A stretch of DNA of 64,000 bases, from NCBI GenBank assembly GCA_965644295.1, contig CBFFRP010000199.1, forward strand, positions 186,001 through 250,000. Direction: 5' to 3'. Made by a program: the position numbers and the translations under genes. Shown here piece after piece: positions 22,392 through 33,486 of the stretch. The notes beneath the pieces were generated by a model. The model was not told where the DNA came from, made no database searches, and saw only the letters and a program-made list of their open reading frames with translations. The DNA is from Paraphysomonas bandaiensis. Taxonomy: Eukaryota; Chrysophyceae. Within the stretch, counting starts at the first letter, position 1; each line of letters opens with the position of its first letter.

Positions 22392-23004
22392 CGTTTTACA
22401 GATTCGTTGAGAATATTTTCCTGTTAAATAAGTTGAAATTGTCAAATTCTAAGTGTAAAATTTATAACATAATAAGTTAGATATGAAGTAAATGCGCGAG
22501 CCGCAGGAACACAACAAAGTATGATCCTCCGTACATTTTCGACGTTGAGATAAACTTGAGCTTGACAACTGGAGAGAAATACTTGATAGCATCTGCTAGA
22601 TACTAGAAACTCATTCACATTCCCATCCAAAATCTAAAGAACAAGAAATTTCTTATTCTTAGGGGCACATACCATCGTTAGTGTGAATGCCGATCTAGGA
22701 GATGCAGGATTAAACACTTGTGTCTATCGCCACAGTGAAGTGTATGTGTTTTAGATATAACCACCACCCTAGGTGTAGGTCGTAGACTTGCAGTCAACAG
22801 ATTATTACAGGGCATTATAAAGTTATTAATGAAAATATAGCAGCATCAATAGTACAAATTTCATGGTAATGCTTCGAACTGTTAGATAGAGCGTACGTAC
22901 GACAACTCGCTCGGTGACCGATAGCATTTAATCCGAAATTTTATTACCAATATATACACAACTGTAACTATCACTTTACGTTCTACGTATGCATTATGTA
23001 AATT
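22392..23004. other. Intergenic; possible small minus-strand exon 22442-22633
   Basis: On the minus strand a 62-codon open stretch ending at 22442 is preceded by an intron-like GTATGTGCC...TTCTTTAG of about 47 bases and a short open stretch upstream to about 22720. No family is recognised and no start was found, so this is only a candidate. Confidence 0.2.
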
Positions 23005-23451
23005 CTATAATTCCATGTTTTGAAAAGGGTCATCAAGATCATCCTCATCACTTGAAAGAGTACCGGTCGAGTCAACATCTTCAAACCATAAATTTCTTCC
23101 ATAATTTATACATAACTCAGCTCCAACGGGAATATCACTAATTGCTACATAACGGATAACTTGATTGGCCTTATCAATAGTAAATCCAACGTTATTGCGG
23201 CGCGCATGGTTGAACATGCTCCCAAGCCCAAGTGCTAAACCCTGGTTCAATCCTATTGTATACGTGTAATGCGACAATATATCCCTCTCAGCATTTCCAC
23301 TTTCATCACTAGATGGGGTAGGAAATAGAAGAATTGGTGATATATTGACAAGTTCACCGCTTGATATATGCTGACCCGCGAACACGCCTCGTCCTTTACC
23401 AGGAATACTCTTTATAGTAAGGGAAACTAACGGAAGATCGATATCATCCAT
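23005..23451 (-). CDS. Small SET-domain protein
   Basis: A single exon of 148 residues from the Met at 23451; an in-frame Met at 23475 would add eight hydrophobic residues. SET motifs are present in order: GKGRGVFAGQ near the start, the GSMFNHARRNNVGF motif (normally NHSC/NHxxxPN), and GAELCINYGRNLWF (the catalytic GExLxxxY). An acidic tail follows (SSDEDDLDDP). SET enzymes transfer methyl from SAM to lysine; this one has no pre- or post-SET domain, as in compact bacterial-type SET proteins, so the substrate may not be histone. Several GCTGTAC elements lie upstream (23589-23728). Confidence 0.88.
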   Translation of the reverse strand: MDDIDLPLVSLTIKSIPGKGRGVFAGQHISSGELVNISPILLFPTPSSDESGNAERDILSHYTYTIGLNQGLALGLGSMFNHARRNNVGFTIDKANQVIRYVAISDIPVGAELCINYGRNLWFEDVDSTGTLSSDEDDLDDPFQNMEL

Positions 23452-23760
23452 GATGAAATATAATAACACAGCCACTGGTTATGAGAATAAATGCAAAAAC
23501 TTTAAAGTTTCTTCTTTCATCTACCTTCAAAAGCTGCAATAGTGGGATCAAACTATTGAATGAGGGGTGGGTGGTCATGTACATGCATATACTGCTGTAC
23601 AATAGTGGAATATACGGCACTGTGTATGGTGGTGTACGCACTGTGTACCGTATACACTGGTGTACATCCTGTACGTAGGGTAGCAGCACTGTATGTTATA
23701 CGTATACTATGGTACACAAGTGCTGTACAATGAACTGCTGATATGCACTGTAAACCAATG
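23452..23760. promoter_or_regulatory. Upstream region of SET gene with ACTGCTGTAC elements
   Basis: ATACTGCTGTAC lies at 23589-23600, GTGCTGTAC near 23720, and several GTGTAC/GTATAC steps between. This is the same motif family seen in the divergent promoters, here upstream of an unpaired minus-strand gene. Confidence 0.45.
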
Positions 23761-25160
23761 AAATCAGTTCAAACATCTAACTGTGGATTCTATTCGCCAA
23801 TGCGATTAACATACATACAGCAGTGGTGATATTGACCTGCATCTGTGTGGAATATAGAAGTATATGTGATGCAAGATATATGATGCAAGCATGACATGCT
23901 TGATTCTGTGAATAGACAGGTAAGATGACTAGAAACACCAATCTCTGTCTGATATTGCTATTGTCCGGTAGGAGCGGTTCCCTTACTCTGAAGCGAAGGC
24001 ACAACCTGAGCGAGTACTGCATCTTTGCTCAAACGCAAAGTAATTCATTTCTAACCAATTCTCGATGACTACTACTGCAACATAGCGGGTAGAATGACTA
24101 AGCAACTTGAATGATACGACTATCTCTCTATTATGTAAACGATGGGTATATTTCTTATAATACTTTGTAAACAAGTACATTTAGTTAATATAAACATTAA
24201 TAGTACTTAGGTTACTTAAGTTAGATGGATGTTTGTGGTAGTATATGGCACGAAAGAAAGTACACTTGTTGCATGGGTGAACAAGATAGTTGCGCGCTAC
24301 TCAAATTCTACGGAAGGAGGTAGAGTACAAGTATGGCAACCAACACTGAAAAACATAAACTGATTACTAATACTAAAATGTAGGTACAAATAAACGAAAT
24401 TAATGGATAAATTTCCAGTGTGAGTGGGATTTTGAAAAAGACATATATTTTCCACACTTGTTTGTATCTCGATAAGGTTGGTATCTTCTCTTTCTGATAT
24501 AGTTGCAGTTGTACAATCGTACATTTCTGCTCTGAAATATTGTCTATGCTACTTGAGTGGTGGAGTCTTTTTTTCTGTCCTCTGTTCTCTATTGACTTTT
24601 GAACATTTTTACTTGTTTACATCGTGAAAAGAAAGTTATGTTAGACTAGATAAAAGACTATTATCAGTTAAAACACATCAACAACATAATTTTATATTTC
24701 TTTCCTATCAACCTCTGATTAACTTCCGTATCTTGAATCGTCATGATACTTCAGTTTCATTCACAGTTATAGCTATATAGTAATTTTGACTATGTATTAT
24801 AGTTTTTTACACACTTTATTTAACGTATTATACAATTCTAACTTAGGGAAACATAAGTATTCCAACATCCTCTAACTTTGCTTTTACTTCATCTATTCTG
24901 CGTTGGTCTCTTTTTACTTGCTCTGTGATTCGATCGTTCTGTAAAGTGTAATAACCAGCCATATCTGGTTATTTTATGCTATATGAGCTCTCTATTGTAT
25001 ATGTTTAAGTTTGTACATACTACCTGGACAACATAGGTTGAATATTATTATTATTACCATACCTCACATTAAGCTATATGATATATTATGAATATGACAA
25101 TTCATGCTTATCATTGATACTTATATATCTATTCAAAAGACAAAGAAAGATAGGATTACC
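23761..25160. other. Gene-poor region; exon-like stretch at 24843-24938 (-)
   Basis: Mostly non-coding. On the minus strand 24938-24843 follows a TTTACAG acceptor and encodes about 31 highly charged residues (NDRITEQVKRDQRRIDEVKA...), then a stop; it faintly resembles a coiled coil such as tubulin cofactor A. No upstream exon with a start joins in frame, so it may be a remnant. Confidence 0.2.
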
Positions 25161-25164
25161 AATA

Positions 25165-25440
25165 ATGAAGTTCAATGATGAAGATATTATGATTGATGGT
25201 ATATATGTATATGTTCTTATTATATATATATATTAATGCTTAAGGCTGGAGAAGTTTACTGGAGAATTCCGGGTTTGATATCTACGCTGATAGACGTGTA
25301 TTGCCAGATTATCCAGTAATACAGTTGTACTTATGTATTTCATTAGGTACTCATTGTTTATTGAACTGTACTTGGAAGTACGTATACAAGGCTTCAACTA
25401 CAATGAGAATACTGAATGTATCTTCCCTTTTGCATTGATG
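25165..25440 (+). other. Possible small two-exon gene
   Basis: ATG at 25165 begins MKFNDEDIMIDG. A GTATAT donor at 25200 and an AAG acceptor near 25245 would join to WRSLLENSGFDIYADRRVLP and a further open stretch ending near 25440. The intron borders are weak and no domain is recognised. Confidence 0.25.
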
Positions 25441-25636
25441 ATGAATCAGTTGTGATCAGGCTGAGCTATTAGTGATGTATATGGATGAAGGTCATTCCTG
25501 TAGGCCTTCCTCTGGCCTGGGAATCATATGTATATATTGATTGTTGATAATAAGATGCAATTTCTGTACTCTGGAAGTTGTTTGTAGATAGTATTGTAGT
25601 TGTAGTCATATTCATTGTTAGCTATCTATTAGTACC

Positions 25637-25834
25637 ATGGAGGGAGAACCTAAAATGGAGGTTCATGACTCTAGTCTGTTTCATTTAGCTCTGAGAAGGA
25701 TCAGAGCAATGATTATTGAAGAACAACAGTCGATATCGAGTGCTGATGAGCAGCGCGTCAGAGATATTGGACTCGTTACTGGATTAGATGATGCTGACAC
25801 CAATAGGAGGGTGTTACAAAAGCATAATGCGTAG
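25637..25834 (+). CDS. Possible small hypothetical protein (65 aa)
   Basis: An open frame with Met start and balanced charged composition (LALRRIRAMIIEEQQS, then ADEQRVRDIGLVTGLDDAD), lacking the Tyr/Ile/His bias of non-coding frames here. No homologous family is recognised. The surrounding 2.5 kb contains no other clear gene. It could be a real small gene or an exon fragment. Confidence 0.3.
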   Translation: MEGEPKMEVHDSSLFHLALRRIRAMIIEEQQSISSADEQRVRDIGLVTGLDDADTNRRVLQKHNA

Positions 25835-26311
25835 TCAAATGCGAGTACAATTTATGACTAGGTTTATAACTAAAATTGACTAGGTTGAATCATTTATTAC
25901 TTTGACCAGGTGTGATTAGGTTGAATAATATTCCCCGCTCTATTGAATATACTGTCAACATAAATTCTTCGTTCTTCTAGGAGTAATGTAATTAATTACT
26001 TAAACCAATACAATTGTGCGAGGTGTTATCACAAACACATCAATGTCAAGAAAGCGGTATGAACTGTATAGAAACACTCAAAACACTCATAGAGTAGGCA
26101 TAAGAGCATTTGCTCGCTTTCCCAATCGAAGTGAAAGAGTCAAGTTGTCATGCTTGTGTAGTATATATCGTACCACTCTAACGAATGGTCAATCAAAATT
26201 TCTGAAGTCACAAAAGTGCTAAGCAAAACTTAAAAACAAATTATTGTAGAATGTACCAAAGTACCTGTCACTCCGATATCACATATATGAAAGGGGCAAT
26301 TCGTAGAAGTA

Positions 26312-29300
26312 CTATTCGCAAACAAACAAATTACATTCTTCCATTTCGTGTATGCGTTGGTAGTCTGCAACAAGTTGTTCTTCGTCTGGATTGATAAGAA
26401 CTACAACCCCACCAAATGTAAAACAGTTAATGGTGGGCTTTACGTCACACCCCGGCTTGAGAAATATCTCCATACTCACGAACGACTTCATTTGTCGAAT
26501 TTCTTCCACAAGATTGATATTCACTTCCGCTAGTGTTCCACTGGTACGACAGATAAGAAACAACAGGCGTCCATCACAATATCTCACTGTTGGCTACAAA
26601 TATACAACGTAAAAACACCAAAACCTTACATTACAAAACAGTATCAAACCTCATTTGGAAGGGCATAAAAAGCTTCTGTAGAGGTATAAGTAGCCACGGT
26701 AGCTTCTACTTGGTTTAATCGTAGTACCGAGTCAGAAATAGGAATCCAAGACCCCTCGGCTCCATGGCATCTAGAGCCCACCTCGACTAGCACTGGTTCT
26801 CCCTTAAACCACTTAACCTCGCCATGACTGGGGCCATTCTTGATACCTAGTGCTGTAGCTACCTTACGCATGTACGTTACCAACTGTTCGTATATCTCAG
26901 GGTTGTCAGACATGATCTTCAGTGCCTGCCCATAGCACACAAAAGGAGCACCATTCGCGGGCCTGCGGTCATACTCCCATATAGCAACAACCTTGTGCTC
27001 CCCATCGCGACTGACCATATCTACAACGTACTCCTGGCCCTCAAGGTACTCTTGAACAAGTACACTGCGATTGACTAGTCCGAGACCATTCACCTTACCC
27101 AAAATACTTCCGAATGCATTCTGCACTTCAGAGACACTCAAGCACAGAGTAACATCATCCGATCCTGCGCTGTCCATGGGCTTCACGATTACTTTGAAAG
27201 GATCAGGTTGCCACTCCTCTAAAAAAGTAGCAATCTCTGTCCAAGTAGTAGCCTGAAGCTGCTTTACGGCTCGAATACCTGCTGATTTTATTGTTTCCCC
27301 CATAATATACTTGTTCCGACGGGCCTCGCTCTGGTCTGTTCCATTTGTACGCAATCCAAAGTGACTCGATAACTTATCAGCAAGCTCCACTCCAGTTTCT
27401 GCGCCTGGAATAATGGCTACTATATTTTCATTGATCTTCCTAATATTAGATGCCATAACTTCAATGTCATCGTTATATCCAATTATTGCTTCAAATGATA
27501 AATTAAGGCCTTCTGGGACGAGATTTTGCAGATTGTCAAGCTTTTCTATCTCCGCGCTGTATATTGCAATGACCTTTATTCCTCTCTGTGTGAACTCAGC
27601 AGCAAGAGAAGCACCAGTGGAAAACGGGTCTACCACAGCAGCGTACTGCACCACTGGAATTTCAGTAGATTCGGTAACAAATAGACCGATTTGCTCCAGT
27701 TCCGCAATTCTAAAGAAAAGACGTACTTAATAGCTGTCTACAAAGACAGTAACGTCATACCTATCATAGTCGCGGTTGAGCTGTTCTTCATTCGCATGTG
27801 CCAGCTTGATGCACCCTCCCCATGAAAAGCAGTTCTCAGTCTTTTTGAGTACATCCTTCGGTTTTACAAAAAATTGATGACCACGATAGGAAGCCATATG
27901 CGTAATTTCCCTCATGGCCATGTCATTGTACCTTTTAACCCTGCCCTCCTGATAACTTACAATCCATTTCAAAGCTCCATAGCTCTCCCTATTGGATATC
28001 TACAATGTATTAAGACAATGTTTCCCACTATTAAAAACGTACCTCACTAGGAATGGTTTCAAAATCACAATCATTTCCACAAAAAACATTTACTGTAGCA
28101 TCAGCTTGAGTAAACCCAACACATTCATTCTACGAACTATTAGGTTAAAAATAAAATATTAAAAACATACCGCTACATCAACCCAAAGACCGTCACCACC
28201 ATGGCATCTAGAGCCCACCTCGACTAGCACTGGTTCTCCCTTAAACCACTTAACCTCGCCATGACTGGGGCCATTCTTGATGCCTAGTGCTGTAGCTACC
28301 TTACGCATGTACGTTACCAACTGTTCGTATATCTCAGGGTTGTCAGACATGATCTTCAGTGCCTGCCCATGACACACAAAAGGAGCACCATTCGCGGGCC
28401 TGCGGTCATACTCCCATATAGCAACAACCTTGTGCTCCCCATCGCGACTGACCATATCTACAACGTACTCCTGGCCCTCAAGGTACTCTTGAACAAGTAC
28501 ACTGCGATTGACTAGTCCGAGACCATTCACCTTACCCAAAATACTTCCGAATGCATTCTGCACTTCAGAGACACTCAAGCACAGAGTAACATCATCCGAT
28601 CCTGCGCTGTCCATGGGCTTCACGATTACTTTGAAAGGATCAGGTTGCCACTCCTCTAAAAAAGTAGCAATCTCTGTCCAAGTAGTAGCCTGAAGCTGCT
28701 TTACGGCTCGAATACCTGCTGATTTTATTGTTTCCCCCATAATATACTTGTTCCGACGGGCCTCGCTCTGGTCTGTACCATTTGTACGCAATCCAAAGTG
28801 ACTCGATAACTTATCAGCAAGCTCCACTCCAGTTTCTGCGCCTGCAATGATTGCTACTATCGGCCACTTTAATGACGCAAGCTCTGCCGTTAAAGTCTCG
28901 AAAGCAATATCACTCTCTATATTACTGTTCAATGAGCATACCCCGCTAAAGGAGAAGTCAAGTCCCTCTGGAACCATATCTACCAGGTCCGCCAGGTTTC
29001 CAGACATCGCTGAAATTACCCTAAATCCCCTCAAGTAACAGAGATACGCCAGCATAGCACCTGTGGAAAACGTATCCACGATAACAACAGCTTCGTCACG
29101 TTGCTCAGTAACTTCAGTTAAAGCTTTATCAAACTTAAAACGATGTACTGGTGGGATTGGTGTGGTAGTATCAGCTTCTTGCCAAAAGTGTTTCCTGTAC
29201 ATAACATCTTCTAAGCTAAGAGTACGACGTCGCTGTAATTTCACTTTATCAACAAAAGTTACAGCTCGTCTCATGTTTGGTCCATTAGCATCAACCCCAT

Positions 29301-29514
29301 GATTTATTTTACGATTATGTGTAGAAAGCATACGACGTTCATCAAATGTAATAGCTTTACTCATTATAGGGCCTTGAGAGTTGATCTCAGCAAATTTTGG
29401 TAATGTTTTAAATGAATTTTCTATAATAAACTCAGATTTCTTTGTTGTTTTTGTAGGACTACAAGGAGGAGCTGAAGGGATGTCATCCTGTGAATGAGAT
29501 TGACTTGTTCCCAT
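26312..29514 (-). CDS. Two-module ATP-grasp ligase (single spliced gene, about 1003 aa)
   Basis: Five exons, 29514-28171, 28129-28043, 27999-27761, 27709-26650 and 26593-26312, with introns of 41, 43, 51 and 56 bases; the exon sum is 3012 and closes exactly. Module 1 has a polar N-terminal extension (1-140), an NAD-fold-like preATP-grasp part (IVDTFSTGAMLAYLCYLRG), an ATP-grasp domain (VIVKPMDSAGSDDVTLC, VLVQEYLEGQEYVVDMVS, EVKWFKGEPVLVEVGSRCHG) and a C-terminal part ending NEEQLNRDYDR. The intron at 27760-27710 joins this to IAELEQIGLFVTES and a second complete module that ends with the matching DYQRIHEMEECNLFV. ATP-grasp ligases of this type (PF13535, as in carnosine synthase or BacD) join a carboxylate to an amine through an acyl phosphate. 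The product is unknown, probably a small peptide or modified amino acid. Confidence 0.9.
26762..27407. repeat. Near-identical 646-bp tract, module 2 copy
   Basis: This stretch aligns without gaps to 28199-28844 (constant offset 1437). By eye only about four bases differ, one of them missense (FVCYGQ versus FVCHGQ). Outside the tract the two modules are strongly diverged at DNA and protein level. Confidence 0.95.
28199..28844. repeat. Near-identical 646-bp tract, module 1 copy
   Basis: Partner of 26762-27407, same orientation, no indels. Both edges are abrupt, which points to gene conversion rather than a whole-module recent duplication. Confidence 0.95.
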
Positions 29515-29800
29515 TGTAAATAAAGGGAGATATGATATAGAGGTGAATGTATACTATGCTTTGATGAGAATGATGAAGATGTCTAGTGGATAGTGTGGAT
29601 AGGAATAGATACACACAGCAGTACATACAGCAGTACATACCTCTAGCAGAGTACACATACAAATACATCATACTCGACTCTCAATACAACCATACTATAC
29701 TGCTGTATTATATACAATACCAGAGATATATAGACACAAAACCATATGGTTTTTTGACAAACACTTGAAGTGAACGTCAGTAAAAAACACCGAATATATG
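29515..29800. promoter_or_regulatory. Upstream region of ATP-grasp gene with AGCAGTAC elements
   Basis: ACAGCAGTAC at 29615-29624, TACAGCAGTAC at 29626-29636 and, in inverse orientation, TACTGCTGTA at 29698-29707. This is the same element family as in the divergent promoters. Confidence 0.5.
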
Positions 29801-29934
29801 GTCATTCTATACATTCAAGACTATAAAAAATGGGTATATTATACACTGCAAGTGGATATTTTTAGGTGAAATGTTTCAGATTTCCGCACTTTTCTTCTTG
29901 ACTTGTTGACCAAAAGCCAACCATGTGAGTAAAG

Positions 29935-30370
29935 GCAGCCACTGGTATCTTTGTCATTGTATGTTAGATATGATGTAATCCTTCTTCCATACCACCAGCA
30001 GGCATTTATTCTATCAAAAGCCACATCAACAGTAGAGATCTATCAGCAGATGAACTACTTTGGAGACTCAGCCTCCTCTGTCTTTACATACATGGATATA
30101 ACGTTGGTTAACCAGGTGTGTGTTGCTATCTATCAGAAGTCCTGTCAGCTAATCGAACAGGATGTTAAGCGGAAATATACACAGAGGTCATGAACTTGGT
30201 GAAGGGTCGCTGCCGCTTTTGTGTGAAAGTGTGTTTAGGCACCGGGGTCACGGGTGAAGAGTATGCTATCGGAATGGACAGGCTATTATAAGATGTTACT
30301 ATATGTAACTTTGGTGACGAAGGTCATGATCTTGAGATGGCAATCCGGTATATGTGGAAGGTAACCGTGA
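29935..30370 (+). pseudogene. Truncated copy of the DsbA-like gene
   Basis: The stretch matches 34490-35030 of the DsbA-like gene segment by segment: CCACCAGCAGGCATTTATTC, GAACTACTTTGGAGACTCAG, CAGGTGTGTGTTGCTA, GGCACCGGGGTCACGG and GAAGAGTATGCTATCGGAAT. It lacks the first exon with its signal peptide, has lost a block around the codons for NSATADMTY, and has in-frame stops. It therefore cannot make the protein. It lies 4.3 kb from the parent, in the same orientation, with intron sequences retained, so it arose by DNA duplication and not retrotransposition. Confidence 0.9.
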
Positions 30371-31751
30371 GTAGATAGTGTAGCAGAAGAAGTGGAGTGG
30401 ATTGTAAAAAACAGGGTATGAGAATAATGTATGTTCAGTATGACCGGACCTTTCCTGTTTCAACGGTATCTCACATTGCGCCTAATAGTGGACCAAGATT
30501 GTTGTAGTAGAGGAGGTACATCCAGCTAGTGGTGGGGATATGACATGAAGAAGACAGAGATGTTGAAAGAAACGAAGATGAACCGTGTGTAGAATGTGGC
30601 TATAATTCTTAATAGTGTAGCGCTTGTAGTGCATGTAGTCTAGTTGAAACTGGTCAGTGTGTTCAGGTCTCAGATTAGGGGGGGGCGCAGCGAAAATGAG
30701 TCGTTATTCACAATCATATATAGGATAAGGAGAACATGGCGTATTAATATAGATTACAAGGTAGGTAGTAGTCTTAGGAAATTTGAGGTTAGCAATAAGG
30801 CCAGATGCGGGATAGGAATTTTCTGTGACTACCGGCTATGGCCGTTAAACCTGTAGAGTATTATGCTGGTACACATGCATAGATAGTAGATAGGACAGTA
30901 AGGAGTTCTACATGGTATCTCTAGAACTTCAATAACAGGTAGAGCAACTAGATTTCTAGATATATCAAACTTTGGTGCACTTATTCCATTTAAGTATATA
31001 TGAAATATACATGAAAGTCTTATGATTAGCAATAGGCGTCGAGGAACAGCACCAGATAAGTAGCTAAATGAAAACTAGTCAAGCTAGATAGACTTCTACC
31101 TGTAACAAACTAGTACAAATTCTCATATGTTACGTCTCAAGTGTTATACAGAGGTTATTGTGCTGATCCTTTCCTACATTAGCCTGTACCCCAAAAAGAG
31201 GAATATAGGGCTATCTGTGCTGCTTGCTCAGATATCCCTGGTCTCATCAGTACAGTGGTAATACAGCATTGAATATGGTTAAGGCCAGGGCTAGGCAACA
31301 TTACATTGCAATATAGTAGTATCACTAATCAGTAATCAGTTATAATTCTAGTCATAAAGATGACATGATAATCAAACCCACTACGCTGGTAAGCAATAAC
31401 TAGCTGCTTCTTAGCTACTTACAATTTTTCTAATCCTCTGAACCATCACGAGTGACATCAATATATCAACATTATTACGTTTATTCAAAATTAGTTGAAA
31501 TATGCATGCACCGCCCGGGTTATTCAGAAACAACATTATATTAAATGAAATACGATTCGTACCTTTGCGCAACACTGATATAATAAGTTTAGCCATGCTG
31601 AACAGCAGGAGTTCACATGTATTGGAAGTACATTCTTAAATTAAGATGTATGGTTGTATTTAATGGTTTTATATAATAAATAATTTTTTTACTGTAATTA
31701 GTTTTACATTCATTAATCACAAACACTTACTTGAACTCTTTTTTTACATTT
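30371..31751. other. Gene-free stretch with repeat copies
   Basis: No convincing exon. It contains the second dispersed-repeat copy (31010-31090) and a lone hAT-type end, CAGGGCTAGGCAACA, at 31286 without a visible partner. A 61-codon minus-strand frame at 31411-31596 has no recognisable features. Confidence 0.4.
31010..31090. repeat. Dispersed repeat, copy 2
   Basis: Same orientation as 8929-9011; shared blocks include ATGAAAGTCTTAT, TTAGCAATA, AGGCGTCGAG, CAGCACCAGAT and ACTAGTCAAGCTAG. Confidence 0.7.
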
Positions 31752-33486
31752 TCAAAATTCATCTACAAGACTTTCATTACTCTCAGTCACTGCTGTGGCC
31801 TCTACGAGCATTTTTCCTGGCGGCGCAGAGGGTCTGCTCGAAGAGTATTTACTCCTACTTCTAGTGCAGTCTGACTGCGAGCAATTTGTCTCACCAGTTG
31901 CAGTAGATGTGTACTCCTCCGTAGTCGTAATTTGGAAATTTGTTTCACTCCTTCTGCTCTTTCCCCCCCACATGAACCACAAGAACAAGTTATGGTGGAA
32001 AGAAAGGTGAAATATCAAGAGCAGCTGATGTATCAAGAGCAGCAAGCACAAGACTGCCAGGATGCCAATGACTATATAGAAAGGTGCCAAGTTAACACTG
32101 TAATCCTTCTCGTGGCTGCTCGACAAAATCTCTACAGTCGTTGAAGAGGTGGGCAGTTCAGTTGGTGACATTGTCGGTGAAGTTGGGATTGAGGTAGAAA
32201 GTGAAGTAGGCATTACACTTGGCGTTACAGTGGGCATTGCAGTTAAAGTGGAAAAGTCAACAAAGAAAAAGGCAGAATCTCCATGCACAAGCGGAGTGAC
32301 GTCGTCTACAACGCGTAACAGGTAAAAACCACTGCCACTATCTGGCGCCACCATAAAAGTTAAAGAGCTGTCACCTGTATTTAGAACCGCGCCAGTGCTC
32401 TCAAAGATGTCCGCGTTGTGTATGGTGTTCCAGCAAACCAGCTGCCCACCAGACAGGCGAAAGCAAAACTCGAAATGCACGAAGTTTGAAGTACAGTTTG
32501 CTGCTTCCCACCGGACGGCTAAACTGCGCGATACCGTCGTGATGGAAACAGAATCCCCCCATGCCGGTGACATGACATTGTAGCCCAAGCACGGTGTCAC
32601 GGTGGGCGACGTGGTGGGCATATCAGTTGGGGTTGCTGTGGGCACTGAATTTGGAGTTGATGTGGGAATAGAGGTTGAAGCTATAGTGGGTTTATAAGTT
32701 GGCATTGTTGAGGGTAATGATGAAGTGGGCATTACTGTGGACAGTGATGGCGATGTGGAAGGCGTTGTTGTGATTCCGACTTCTAAGTAAGCTTCAACTT
32801 CATGTATTTCAGGCAAAGATAGTTCTCTATCGTACATTATCACTTCTGAAATTGCCCAGTGACTTTGTTCAGAGTATAACGTATTCACTCCTAAATCGCA
32901 GAGGGATCCAAAAACACCATTCGTGGTGCTTCTTTGGACACCATTACTACGGTAAAGATTATACTGGTCCGATGAAATAACCCAGTCAGTTCCGTGAGAA
33001 TCCCGACAACAATCAGTAATCCATGCACTGTGAAACGCAACACCTGCGCGGCCGTGATGAAATCCAGAGAGCCAATTACATGGCCAGCTTAACGAAGAAC
33101 CAGTAAAAATCCTAGACATTGAGCCTCCAATATACTTGGTGCGGTGGAAGAGAGTATATCTGCCAGATGGCACTTGGAAATTCAAAATTGCACTGGGACC
33201 TCCGTAGAGGTACGGCCGAAAATCTTCATCGTAAGCCTGCGAAATAGTACCATAGGTAAAAGCGTGACGACCATTACCCGAAATGTCTGCCCATTGACTC
33301 CCTGAGATGACATTATCCGCACGAAAATGAAAGAAGATCGATGAGGGCAACGCATTTACCACAATAACTAGCACGAAAGTTTATAAAATAAGCGATTAAC
33401 AGAAACAAAGGATCAACGTTCGTTTTACCTTGAATTACTTGTATGAGAATCACCTTTAAAAAGACAGTAATAAATCTGGATATCAT
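31752..33486 (-). CDS. Type I membrane surface protein with LamG-like and Pro/Thr-rich regions
   Basis: Two exons, 33486-33429 and 33367-31752, with a 61-base intron (GTAAAA...TGCTAG), give 557 residues. Exon 1 supplies a signal peptide start (MISRFITVFLKVILIQVIQ). Next comes a roughly 190-residue concanavalin/LamG-like domain (WADISGNGRHAFTYG, ending ISEVIMYDRELSLPEIHEVEAYL). A PT-rich stalk (many PTS, MPT and STP units) precedes a roughly 115-residue beta-sandwich-like domain, a second PT stretch, a membrane helix (FYIVIGILAVLCLLLLIHQ) and a Ser-rich cytoplasmic tail. PT-rich linkers of this style are common in stramenopile surface proteins. A role in adhesion or cell-wall interaction is likely but unproven. 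It lies head-to-head with the DsbA-like gene. Confidence 0.88.

Noticed and set aside
26644-29514. Two separate tandem ATP-grasp genes
   Set aside because: The intron at 27710-27760 joins them in frame and recreates the same motif seen at the end of module 2; the full five-exon model closes exactly.
31286-31320. A fourth CAGGGCT-type MITE
   Set aside because: Only one end is visible; no inverse end or target duplication was found nearby.
31411-31596. 61-codon minus-strand frame
   Set aside because: No signal, domain or splice support, in a repeat-rich gene-free stretch.
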